A stretch of 64,000 nucleotides of DNA from the NCBI GenBank assembly GCA_965226805.1, contig CBDDDW010000026.1:124001-188000 (forward strand), read 5' to 3'. This DNA is from CBDDDW01 sp965226805 (lineage in GTDB: Bacteria; Chloroflexota; Dehalococcoidia; Lucifugimonadales; JAGWBF01). This document shows, in pieces, positions 25,664 through 34,700 of this stretch (positions are counted from its first letter, which is position 1; each line of letters starts with the position of its first letter). A model generated the notes under the pieces. It searched no databases and was not told where the DNA came from. It saw only the letters and a program-made list of their open reading frames with translations. The position numbers were made by a program, and so were the translations under genes.

Positions 25664-25696
25664 GGGACGGTCCCGGCGTAACTAGACAGCGTCGCC

Positions 25697-26284
25697 TCAT
25701 TCCGCAACGAGGACACCGCGCAGGACCATCTGTAGGCGACGCACGAACTCTTCGATCGGCCATCGTCGCTCCACGACTAGATATTCGTAGGTGTGCACAG
25801 AGAGAAGGGCCCACGCGAAGTCCGCTGCTTTGTCGACGGTCCACCCATTCGCAAGAAGTCCCTCCTTTTGTAGCCTCTCTATACCCCTCCTGATGTTCTC
25901 CCGACGGAAGGCCATCCGGTCTTGCCACGCGGCTTCGGCAGCTTCGTCAGACCGCCGCGCGGAGTATATGACGCTCGCCACATCGTAGATCTGAGGCTCT
26001 ATGGCCCCGTAGGCCGCGATGCCCGCGTCGAGGGCCTCCAAAGCCGTCTGGGCTTCCTCGACTGGCCGCAGGATCTCCTGGACCCCGACTCTCTCATCGA
26101 TGTATTGGGCCGTAGCAACCAGGAGATCTGCTTTGGACTTGAAGTGCAGGTAAACCGCCTGGCGCGAGACGCCGGCGTCTCGCGCAACCTCCCCCAGTCC
26201 CACTCCGTGATAGCCACGTTCCATCAGCAGCCGACGTGCCGATTCCAGGATTCTGATCCGAGTCTGTCGTCTTCTACTTGACAT
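25697..26284 (-). CDS. TetR/AcrR family transcriptional regulator
   Basis: A 195-residue regulator with an N-terminal TetR helix-turn-helix (GLGEVARDAGVSRQAVYLHF, about residues 29-48) and an all-helical ligand domain. It is divergent from the membrane cupredoxin gene. Its start codon lies inside a TTGACA-TGC-TGTCAA palindrome, which is the natural candidate operator and suggests control of both itself and the cupredoxin gene. The inducer is unknown. Confidence 0.87.
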   Translation of the reverse strand: MSSRRRQTRIRILESARRLLMERGYHGVGLGEVARDAGVSRQAVYLHFKSKADLLVATAQYIDERVGVQEILRPVEEAQTALEALDAGIAAYGAIEPQIYDVASVIYSARRSDEAAEAAWQDRMAFRRENIRRGIERLQKEGLLANGWTVDKAADFAWALLSVHTYEYLVVERRWPIEEFVRRLQMVLRGVLVAE

Positions 26285-26306
26285 GCTGTCAACTCAAGTA
26301 TACCAT
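26278..26306 (+). promoter_or_regulatory. Putative TetR operator overlapping a -35 box
   Basis: TTGACA-TGC-TGTCAA (26278-26292) is a perfect 6-3-6 palindrome over the TetR start codon. Read on the + strand, its left arm is a consensus -35 box, and TACCAT lies 17 bases downstream as a 4/6 match to the -10 box. A protein bound to the palindrome would block this promoter, which points to the cupredoxin gene. Confidence 0.5.
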
Positions 26307-26370
26307 ATTTCACAGTCTGTAAGCTCACCGGAGTCCTGCTGATGCGGGAATTCTTGCTAGGAGGGTACAA

Positions 26371-27165
26371 TTGTCCGAGACAGGTGCCGTGATTAACGAA
26401 CCCACCGGCCGGCCGTTCTACTCGCGCCTTGCGATTGGGGGTCTGATCACCATCGTCGCGATGATGGTCATGCTGGGAATCGTCCAGCTTGCCTCAAGTG
26501 ACACATCGAACCTTGCCTTCTTGATCATCAACATCGCCGTAGTCCTCATCGTAGGAGGTCTGATCTGGCGGTTCGGGTCATGGGCGCTGGTGCTCGGCGC
26601 CATAGCCGGCCTGCTGAGCACTGGACTGGTGTACGGACCTTTCCTGATCCAGTCGACTGGAAGCGTCAACAGCGTCTTCGACTTTGGAGTGGCCGTTGTC
26701 ACGACCGTAGCAGCAGTCATGGTGCTCGTTGGCTCAGTCGTCGCCTTCGTGCAACTCCGGCGCGGTGCCGCTCGAGTCGAGGCGACCGTAGTCGAGCGCA
26801 ACGCGTTGCGAGGTGTCGCAGCAGTGGTGGCCGTCCTGGTGGTCGTGTCGGCGGTTGTCACCCTGGCCGCCCGCGATACGGTTGAGGAGGCGGACCGCGT
26901 CGGAGCGATCGAGGTGTTGATGAAGACGACTGAGTTCAAGACCGCGCAGCTGGACGCTAAAGCTGGGGAGACGCTCCACATTGTCCTCAAGAACGATGAC
27001 CTGTATATACACACTTTCATTATCAAGGAGCTTCGCGTCGACGTAACGGTCGGACCGCGTGGGGAGAAGGCAGTGTCACTGTCTCTGCCCAAGAAAGGGA
27101 CCTTCGAGTACAAGTGCATTGTCCCAGGCCACGAATCCATGACAGGAACCCTGACCGTGGCATAG
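26371..27165 (+). CDS. Membrane protein with C-terminal cupredoxin domain
   Basis: A 264-residue protein with about five transmembrane segments (roughly residues 20-40, 48-67, 70-93, 104-128 and 147-167). An extracytoplasmic blue-copper domain follows with ligands H214 (YIHTF), C249, H254 and M257 (YKCIVPGHESM). The start is TTG with AGGAGGG six bases upstream. Type 1 copper domains carry electrons. The fused membrane part could dock to a respiratory or sensory partner, but no oxidase gene is nearby. The TetR palindrome upstream suggests repression. Confidence 0.8.
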   Translation: MSETGAVINEPTGRPFYSRLAIGGLITIVAMMVMLGIVQLASSDTSNLAFLIINIAVVLIVGGLIWRFGSWALVLGAIAGLLSTGLVYGPFLIQSTGSVNSVFDFGVAVVTTVAAVMVLVGSVVAFVQLRRGAARVEATVVERNALRGVAAVVAVLVVVSAVVTLAARDTVEEADRVGAIEVLMKTTEFKTAQLDAKAGETLHIVLKNDDLYIHTFIIKELRVDVTVGPRGEKAVSLSLPKKGTFEYKCIVPGHESMTGTLTVA

Positions 27166-27246
27166 GTAACGAAAGCTCCCAAATCGGGACGGTTGCCACA
27201 ACGGCAATTCGTACAGCCCTCTAAAACGACGGAGGTGGAGCCCCCA

Positions 27247-27792
27247 TTGTCGGTATCTTACTCATCAACATCAGGGGATACGTTCAGAATTGGCGAAAGG
27301 CTCGCTCGTGTAGCAGGATGGTGCGCCTACGCGAGCGGGGTCGTCGGCATCTTTGGCATTGTGTTTCTAGTGGCCCTTTACGTGGCTCTCTTCACATCCG
27401 ACGATCAATTCGGATTTGGAATGATCAACGATATCAGCGTGATCGTGCAGTACACCCTCGCGCTGCCCATTGTGTTCGCGCTCCATCGGCTGCTGCGGCC
27501 TCACGGGCCGGTCCTCAGCCTGGTGGGGACGGTGATTGGATTCGGGGGCATGCTTGCCGCCATTGTGCTCCAAATACTGCTGGTGGCTGGGCTGCTGTCA
27601 TTTAGCCAACAGGTCGGGATGGTGATTGTCGCCTTCATGGCGGTCCTGGTGTGGTTTGTCATCACCGGGTATTCAGGGCGTTCCACCAGCAAACTGCCGA
27701 ACAGCATGCTTTTACACGTTCTGGCCGGGCTGTATTTTGGCTATCCTGTTTGGGCTTTCTCATTGGGGCGACGGCTGTCGAATGGTAGCTAA
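27247..27792 (+). CDS. Four- to five-helix membrane protein (unknown)
   Basis: A 181-residue integral membrane protein. Hydrophobic helices are visible around FGIVFLVALYVALF, ISVIVQYTLALPIVFALH, VLSLVGTVIGFGGMLAAIVL and VIVAFMAVLVWFVITGY. A TTG start is preferred because GGAGGTG lies nine bases upstream; an earlier TTG at 27193 has no such site. The layout is like small DUF4386/DUF998-type membrane proteins, but I cannot assign it. It follows the cupredoxin gene by 81 bases and is probably co-transcribed. Confidence 0.6.
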   Translation: MSVSYSSTSGDTFRIGERLARVAGWCAYASGVVGIFGIVFLVALYVALFTSDDQFGFGMINDISVIVQYTLALPIVFALHRLLRPHGPVLSLVGTVIGFGGMLAAIVLQILLVAGLLSFSQQVGMVIVAFMAVLVWFVITGYSGRSTSKLPNSMLLHVLAGLYFGYPVWAFSLGRRLSNGS

Positions 27793-27879
27793 AAGGTTGC
27801 GACACAGCGGGAGGAGTTTCTGGAGGCAGATATTGCTTTGAACCCCTGAATACTATCCTTCTTTGGCTCCAGAATGAAT

Positions 27880-30594
27880 TCAACTCAGCGGTTCCCCAAA
27901 CGCCTCTCGTAGTCTATCTCGAAGCGACCCCCATTCATCACGTAGCAATAGCTCACCGTATCGCCTGTGAACCCCCTGCTCCCAGCACTTGGCGAAGAGG
28001 TACTCGCGGAAGAACAGGTCGTCCTTGGGGAAGGAGCGGCGGGCGCTCTGGAGCCGGCTGGCTGCTGGACCTGGCGAACGAGCCAGCAGGTAGCCGACCC
28101 CTTGTCCCAGCAAGGTGGGGACCAGGTGGAAATTCTGGTACTGGTAGGATTCGGGGATGAGCCCCCATCGGTCTAGCAGATCGGCTGCGGTCGTCAGATC
28201 CTCCATGCCCCCGTTCACCAGACTCTCCAGGACAGCCTCAATCTGCTCTGCCTCTGTATCCGACAATCCTGCAGCCCTCCGCAATTCGTCTTCGTACACG
28301 CGGAGGAGCCTTGCCATCAGCAGCAAGGCCTGGCCTCTGTAATAGCGCGGAAGGGGGTGTCCCGGTTCTTTGGAGGTGGCCTCGGAGTACCGGTCCCACG
28401 CATTGACCGGGTGGCCCAAACAGAGATGGGAATCCCCCTCCTGGCACAGGGACCGGACGAGGCCGCTGCCCATCTCGTCCCTGCTCAGCGCAACCGCCTC
28501 TCGGGCGTATTTGAGGGCGCCGGGCCAGTCTCCCAAAGAGAACGCGCAGTCGGCGGCGATCCTCCTCAGGTACGAGTTCGTGCGTGCTCCCTGCTTCTGC
28601 ATGGCCCTTCGGACCCTGCGGAGGGCGGGTTCCCATTGTCCACGGTCGTGGGCCAGGAGTGCGCTCTGGACGACGTCGTCCACCACCGTGGCCACGTCCA
28701 AGGCCCACCGCTCCACCTCGTCCGTCAGGCCGGCCACGTCATGCCGGTCAGCCGCATCCAGGATGCGGCGGGCGGGTATGTCCAGCACCCAGACCACCAG
28801 TTTCACCGGGGCATTGGTTGGCGAGATACGATTGATAGTGGTGGGGAAAGCGCTCCGAATACGGTCCAACTCGTCTTTCGGGACCAGCTTATTCAATGCG
28901 ATGACCACACCAACGCCCGGCAACTCGCCAATGAAACTCTCCCCCAGGTAGTCGTCTATGACGCCCGACCAGTGGGACCGGACAAAGGAGCGCCATTCCA
29001 GGTGGCGCAGGGTATCCACCAGCCAGTCCTTGAGAGGACCTGAGGCAGCGAGGTCATACTCTTCGGGACCGGGACGATGGGCGGCCAGGAGCAGGAAAGG
29101 TAGCCTCACATCCCGCTGAAGAAGCTCGGTTTCCTGCAGCTCGCCAGCTTTGCGGCTGAGCAAGTCCAACAGCGCAGCTCTAAACTCCTCCAGGTTGAGC
29201 ATGGAGCCTGTGACGATGTCCGCCGAGACGGTGGCCGAGTGGAAAGCGGCCCTCTCTCGCTCGATTATCTCCCCCACGATTCGACTGAACAGCGCCAGTA
29301 CACGCACTTCCGTGTCCAGGTGGGGTCCGTCAAGCCGAGGTATCAAGATATAAAGGGAGCCCACGGGGACGCCCAACCTCGACATCACCGGCAGGGCGAC
29401 GGCGGAGAAACCTTCAGGACCTCCATCACCCGAGACCCCGGTCTTGAGGTATCGCATCTCCGACTCGACAGACTCAATCACCAGCGTCCAGGGATACTCG
29501 ACCCTCGGCACCACCAGGGGGACGCCGGTGCGGCTGGCGTATCCAGAGAGCATCTCCACCCCCTTTCGAGGGTCCCACAGAAAAGGTTCCCAGGGCTTGG
29601 CCGCCGAGCTGGCGAGTATCCTCGCCCCGTTGGACGACTGCGACGTTTCGGCTATTTCGGACAGCGACCCCGGATACAGGGAGTTCAGGAGCTGGGTTAT
29701 CAGCCATAACTGAATGTCGTCGGCTGAGCCTGGCTCAGGCTCCCTGGTGGTCTCGAACCTCGACGACGACTGGGTCCGGTGAAACTCTTCGAAGTCCAGG
29801 AAGACAATATCGAGGGTCCTGCCTGCGAATTCCATGGTCAGGCTGTCCGGGGCAACGGAAACCGGCCTGATAGTCCCCAGCAGCAGCTCGTACACCTCCC
29901 GCTCCGTCGCCACCTGGAGCTTGACGAAGTGGCGGGAGGTGATCTCTGACCTGGCGGGAAGCTGGTCCTTGGCGAAGAACAATACTTCGTGGGAGGGCGC
30001 AATCACCGAGCAGGAGGGGGCCGGGCGCTCTAGGACGGTCCGGTACACGTAGTCATGGCTCACGGGGCCGGCACTGTCGGACAGCTCAACACCAACGCCT
30101 TTGCCGTGACGCTTCACGATGAGGAGAGCGTTGAGGTCATCATTCGGTTCGCGCAAAAACGAGGACACCACGCTGCCGACCAGACGAGCAGGGACCAGCC
30201 TTCGGAGCCGGTCCAGGGCAACCACGATCAGCCGGTTCCAGATCCCACCGTACCTGGGCTCCTGGCTCCGCGTGGCCCCTTTGCCACCCACGGCGGCATC
30301 CACGGCTTCCCGAAACTTCACCCCCTTCGACCGGAGGAACAGCACCGTCAGGGCATCGGCCGCGTCCAGAAGGCTGAATTGCTCCTCATTGCCTATGCCG
30401 TGAGCGCGGAGCCGGGCGACCAGCCAGCGCCGTCCCTGCTCTCCTGCCATGCGCAACACGTCACCAGTCATGAAAGCGAGGACCCCTGGGTAATGGCTCT
30501 CGAGCCAGTCAAGCGCCTCTTCACGGACCTGGGCCGCATGGTCCAGGTCCGGCGGGACCTCCGGGGTGAAGATCATAGCTTCCTGTTTCTGCAT
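27880..30594 (-). CDS. Large protein with GAF-like centre and TPR-like C-terminus
   Basis: A protein of about 904 residues when started at the ATG of MQKQEAM. The frame is open 81 codons further, but that head is Arg/Cys-rich and shadow-like. The N-terminal 300 residues are unrecognised. About residues 330-470 resemble a GAF fold (GFSAVALPVMSRLGVPVGSL, then LALFSRIVGEIIERERA). The next part (TGSMLNLEEFRAALLDLL) recalls a GGDEF start but lacks the GG[DE]EF motif. Residues about 660-800 are helical, TPR-like pairs (GQWEPALRRVRRAMQ, GDWPGALKYAREAVAL). No transmembrane segment is seen. It is divergent from the repeat/vWA membrane cluster, so a sensory or scaffolding role there is possible but unproven. 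Confidence 0.6.
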   Translation of the reverse strand: MQKQEAMIFTPEVPPDLDHAAQVREEALDWLESHYPGVLAFMTGDVLRMAGEQGRRWLVARLRAHGIGNEEQFSLLDAADALTVLFLRSKGVKFREAVDAAVGGKGATRSQEPRYGGIWNRLIVVALDRLRRLVPARLVGSVVSSFLREPNDDLNALLIVKRHGKGVGVELSDSAGPVSHDYVYRTVLERPAPSCSVIAPSHEVLFFAKDQLPARSEITSRHFVKLQVATEREVYELLLGTIRPVSVAPDSLTMEFAGRTLDIVFLDFEEFHRTQSSSRFETTREPEPGSADDIQLWLITQLLNSLYPGSLSEIAETSQSSNGARILASSAAKPWEPFLWDPRKGVEMLSGYASRTGVPLVVPRVEYPWTLVIESVESEMRYLKTGVSGDGGPEGFSAVALPVMSRLGVPVGSLYILIPRLDGPHLDTEVRVLALFSRIVGEIIERERAAFHSATVSADIVTGSMLNLEEFRAALLDLLSRKAGELQETELLQRDVRLPFLLLAAHRPGPEEYDLAASGPLKDWLVDTLRHLEWRSFVRSHWSGVIDDYLGESFIGELPGVGVVIALNKLVPKDELDRIRSAFPTTINRISPTNAPVKLVVWVLDIPARRILDAADRHDVAGLTDEVERWALDVATVVDDVVQSALLAHDRGQWEPALRRVRRAMQKQGARTNSYLRRIAADCAFSLGDWPGALKYAREAVALSRDEMGSGLVRSLCQEGDSHLCLGHPVNAWDRYSEATSKEPGHPLPRYYRGQALLLMARLLRVYEDELRRAAGLSDTEAEQIEAVLESLVNGGMEDLTTAADLLDRWGLIPESYQYQNFHLVPTLLGQGVGYLLARSPGPAASRLQSARRSFPKDDLFFREYLFAKCWEQGVHRRYGELLLRDEWGSLRDRLREAFGEPLS

Positions 30595-30769
30595 GGCTGC
30601 TACGCCTCTCTCTGGTTGTGTAGCATAGTCAACTAGTGCGTTGCAAGATATTGCTACGTTGGCCCAGAGTAGGTGATAATTCTCCGCCTTATGTCCCTTG
30701 TGCGTCGCAGTAAATCTACCGCATGATATATGAAATGTCAAGAATAGTCTACAACGGAGGAGCACAGAG

Positions 30770-31104
30770 GTGGAGCGGGTGACGGCGATGACACGAAGGG
30801 AGCGGCGGGCGATGCGACAGCTGACGTTCGTGAACAACAGAGATGCCCGCCAGGCATCGCGAATGGCCCGCCTGGACTACAAGGTCTCCAACGAGAGGGC
30901 GCCCTGAGGACGCACACCCACTCCCTCACCTGGCACCTGGGGGGCCGCCTCAACGGTCCTGCACCACCGCCCGGCCAGGGATGGGACCGGTCAGGGCCGG
31001 CCCAGGTGGTGAAGGCCCGAGGCCTGGGCAACCTGGCAAAGCCCATGACCCACCAACAGTGGCGGAGGCTGATAGCGACGAAAAGCCCCACAGAACACGA
31101 ATAA
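30770..31104 (+). pseudogene. Small basic ORF, possibly a frameshifted gene of about 110 codons
   Basis: GGAGGAG precedes a GTG by seven bases and opens a 45-codon frame whose core is MTRRERRAMRQLTFVNN, then DARQASRMARLDYK; it stops at TGA 30905. One frame over, a further open stretch from 30910 (RTHTHSLTWHLGG, ending KSPTEHE) has strongly GC-biased third positions like a real gene and stops at TAA 31102. One extra base near 30900 would join the two. The sequence is not recognised. The terminator at 31142 closes the unit. Confidence 0.35.
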
Positions 31105-31141
31105 ATAGACGGCGGCGACCCGGCCAGAACAGGGTTTGAAG

Positions 31142-31169
31142 AAAGGCGACGGCGAGAACCGTCGCCTTT
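31142..31169 (+). terminator. Perfect hairpin terminator
   Basis: AAAGGCGACGG and CCGTCGCCTTT are exact complements around a six-base loop. The A and T ends make it usable in both directions. It separates the small ORF from the next membrane gene. Confidence 0.75.
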
Positions 31170-31190
31170 GCACGTGAAGCAGACAGAACG

Positions 31191-31214
31191 AAGGAGGTGA
31201 AACCGATGCAATAA
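31191..31214 (+). other. Strong ribosome binding site with a two-codon ORF
   Basis: AAGGAGGTGA is followed after five bases by ATG CAA TAA. A near-perfect Shine-Dalgarno sequence in front of a start codon that stops after one further codon could be a minimal leader ORF, a standby ribosome site for the next gene, or a relic of a lost gene. The next real start is 68 bases downstream and has its own AGGAGGTG. Confidence 0.4.
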
Positions 31215-31281
31215 GGCGCCACCCTAAGGAAGCCATGGGTAGTCGGCGGCAAACACCAGCATCAGCAGGAGGTGAATGACG

Positions 31282-31482
31282 ATGTCTAAGAGACAAGATC
31301 TGACCCCTGAGGAAGAAGCTGTCCTGGTTGAACGGGAAGTCCGCGGAGAGGCGGAGGACGCCGTAGGGGACCAGCCAACGCTGGAGGAGATGCGAAGTGA
31401 ACTCCGTGGCTGGGGTATTTGGCTCATCGTCATCGGTGTCGCTCAATACTTCATCCCCTTCCTTGTGTGGATATCGGTTTAA
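31282..31482 (+). CDS. Small single-helix membrane protein
   Basis: A 66-residue protein. A charged, helical N-terminal part (EEEAVLVEREVRGEAED) is followed by one transmembrane helix (WGIWLIVIGVAQYFIPFLVW). The ATG chosen has AGGAGGTG seven bases upstream; an in-frame ATG two codons earlier is too close to it. Location between the terminator and the repeat/vWA gene suggests membership of that cluster. Family unknown. Confidence 0.6.
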   Translation: MSKRQDLTPEEEAVLVEREVRGEAEDAVGDQPTLEEMRSELRGWGIWLIVIGVAQYFIPFLVWISV

Positions 31483-31624
31483 GGGCGATGCCAGGGACCC
31501 ACTGTAGGTTTTTGTCGCGACGTTGGAGGTACAAGAGATCCGAAAGCTCGGGAAGTGCGCCGATGTGCAGAAGCTAAATCCCGTGAGCCGATTGACACGC
31601 TTGGCAGCCGGCCACAACAGAGTC

Positions 31625-31658
31625 AGGAGGGCCACAGCCGACGGCTGAGGCCCTCTCC
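31625..31658 (+). terminator. GC-rich stem-loop before the repeat/vWA gene
   Basis: GAGGGCC pairs with GGCCCTC, with an inner AGCC/GGCT arm, and is followed by TCCTTT. It may be a terminator of the small membrane gene or an attenuator in the 230-base leader of the next gene. Confidence 0.45.
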
Positions 31659-31713
31659 TTTGGGTCGGTGGGCAGGTCTGAAATAGCGAGGAAAGTAACG
31701 ACTGTGGAGGTGC

Positions 31714-34700
31714 ATGGTGACATACCGTGACATCCTGGGCAACTCGGTAATGGTGGGGCACCGTCCTGCTTGGCCCGGGGCGGGAAGCTGGCTGACCTTG
31801 ATGACCGCACTGTCGTTTACAGCCATCTGTGGCGCTGTGTGGGTAAATAACGAGGCCATGGCTGTCTGGCTTCTTTCCGAAGGTGTAGTGCAGGAGTCTA
31901 CCACCCGCACCCTGCCCGGGACCATCAGAAGTTTTGCCACGTGGTCAGGCATATCTGGCCTCGTAACGGCCCAGCTGGTTCTTCTGTGGGGTGTATTTCG
32001 CATAACCCCCTGGGCGCCTGTGCGGACCCTGGTGACGCAGGTGTGGAAGGCTGGGAGCCCGAGGGTGGACTCTCTGCGAGCTTTCGCCCTAGCCTTCTTC
32101 ATCGTGACTCGCGGCAGTTTAGCGAAGCTGATGCGGCCCGTAGGGTTAGCGTTCGCTGCCGCTGCTCAAGCGATTGGCTTGGTCGTGCGCTACACCCTGC
32201 TGGCCGTCTTGACCCCCGTCGCCGCGTCCTTGTGGGGGCTGGGACTTGGACTGGGATACGTCTGGATGGGAGTATCTGCCATCCTAGGGTACCTGGGCAG
32301 TGTTCTAGCAGTGGCCCTTCACTACACCCGACAGGCCGTCTCGGTCCCTGTCACGGCCTCCCGGAGTGGGTTGGCGGTTGGGCTGGGATACGCCTGGGTA
32401 GGGGTATCTACCATTCTAGGATACCTGGGAGGTGTTCTGGCGGTGACCCTCCGCTACACCTGGCGGGCCGTCTTGACCCCCGTCGCCGCGTCCTGGAGGG
32501 GGCTGGGACTTGGGCTGGGACTTGGGCTGGGACTTGGGCTGGGACTTGGGCTGGGACTTGGGCTGGGATACGTCTGGATGGGAGTATCTGCCGTCCTGGG
32601 GTACCTGGGAGGTGTTCTGTCAGCGGCGCTTCACTACACCCGGCAGGCCGTCTCGACTGCCGTCGCCGCGTCCCGGCGGGGGCTGGGACTTGGGCTGGGA
32701 TACGTCTTGATGGGAGTATCTGCCGTCCTGGGGTACCTGGGAGGTGTTCTGGCGGTGACCCTCAACTACACCTGGGCGGGCCGTCTCGACTGCCGTCGCC
32801 GCGTCCCGGCGGGGGCTGGGACTTGGGCTGGGATACGTCTGGATGGGAATATCTGCCGTCCAGGCGTACCTGGGAGGTGTTCTGTCAGTGGCGCTTCACT
32901 ACACCCGGCAGGCCGTCTCGACTGCCGTCGCCGCCTCCCGGCGGGGGCTGGCGCTTGGGCTGGGATACGTGTTGATGGGAGTATCTGCCGTCTTGGGGTA
33001 CCTGGGAGGTGTTCTTACAGTGGCCATGGGATACACCCAGCGGGCCGTCTCGACTGCCGTCGCCGTGTCCTGGAGGAGGCTGGTGGTCGGGCTGGGATAC
33101 CTCCGGATGTGGGTAGCTACCGTCCTGGGGTACCTGGGCGGTGTTCTGGCAGTGGCCCTCCATTACACCCGGCGGGTCGTATTGACCCCCGTCGCCGATT
33201 CCTGGAGGAAGCTGGTGCTTGGGCTGGGATACCTGCGGATGGGGGTATCTACCGCGCTGGGGTACCTAGGCGGTGTCCTGGTGGTATCCCTTCACTACGC
33301 TTGGCTGGCCGTCTCGACCCCCGTCGCAGCCTCCTGGTGGGGACTGGTGCTTGGGCTGAGATATTTCCGGATGCTAATTTTCGGCGCCCTGCGCCACCTG
33401 TCGGTGGGGATCTCCGCCGTGGCTCTTTCTGTTGGGCTGGTACTCGCCCTGGTTGGGTGGGGAGTCCTCAAGGCCTTGGATACCTGGGAATGGGCGGGAT
33501 GACTGTCCTCAGCCTGCTGGGGTTGGCGGTGTATGCCATCGCTCAGGCTGCTGGCCTGGCCCTTCGCCCGCTTGGGATAGGGGTCTGGACCATCGCTCAG
33601 GCGGTGGGTCTGGCCCTTCGTTACCTGTACCGGCCGGTGTTCCAGGTGTTACGGATACTGGGGCTGGGGCTCTCCACCATCGCCTTGCTCCTGGTCGCCA
33701 CATGGAGAGGCGTCCTGAGATGTGTGGCTTTCGTCCCAAGAGGGGCCTACCGAAGCGCGGCATTCGCCGGGCGCACCATATCGACCGGTTTTGGCACAGT
33801 ACCAGATGTCGGGAAAACGGCCGTGTGGGTAGCACGACACAGAAAGGGGGTATACGCAATGTCTGACTTCAGTTTGACCCGCCAGCGGGTCCTTTCCCTC
33901 GTCGCGACACTCTGGGTCTTCGCCATCCTCGGTTCCATTCTGGCCTGGACCCTCTGGCCGGCTCCACCGGAGCCCACGGTGCGGGTGGTCCACTGGGCCA
34001 CCGGGCACCTGATGCGGGAAGGGGAGGACCTACGTTTGATGCCGGTGATGGCCGAACAGTTCAACGAGGCCGGCCACAAGACCAAGTCCGATAAGAGAAT
34101 CGTGGTCGAGGTACATAACGTCCCATCGGAGCTTCAAGCTGAGTATCTGGTCGAACGGATGACTACTCGAAGGCGAATCGATCTCCACGAGATAACCGAT
34201 GGGTACGTCGGTAAGAGTACCTCGAACTCGGACCCAGTCATCGTCACACCATCCAGTGGGCACTGGATGGTGACCGCCAACTACGAGGTAGGTCTGGAGC
34301 TGGACAGGACGGGAACGGACCTCAGTGCTGCTCGGAGCATAGTCGCCCCGGTCATCGGCATCGTCACCTACGAAGAGATGGCGAGATGTCTGGGCTGGCC
34401 GGAGAAAGAGATCGGCTACTCCGACATCATAGCATTGAGGAAGGACCCCGAAGGCTGGGCGAGCTACGACTGCGCTGACGGCGCATGGGGGCGGAAGCCC
34501 CTGGTAGCTTTCACCGACCCCACGACATCCAGCACCGGGCGAAGCCTCCTCCTTGGCCTATACTCCATCGCCGCCGGCAAAACTCCGGAGGAGCTCACCT
34601 TAGAGGACGTACAGGACGTACAAAAATCTGAGGTCGGCAGCTACGTCAAGCAATTCCAGGGCCTGGTAGACCACTATCTGATCGGCATCACTGTGCTGAA

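Noticed and set aside
26418..27182. 254-codon minus-strand open frame over the cupredoxin gene
   Set aside because: Thr/Ser/Arg-rich antisense shadow; the + strand frame has a copper site, a strong ribosome site and membrane helices.
31941..32975. 344-codon alternative frame through the 132-bp repeats
   Set aside because: It is open only because the repeat has no stops in that frame; the sequence is Gly/Arg/Trp-rich without membrane character.
32251..33482. CRISPR array
   Set aside because: The repeats are contiguous, 132 bases long and coding, with no unique spacers.
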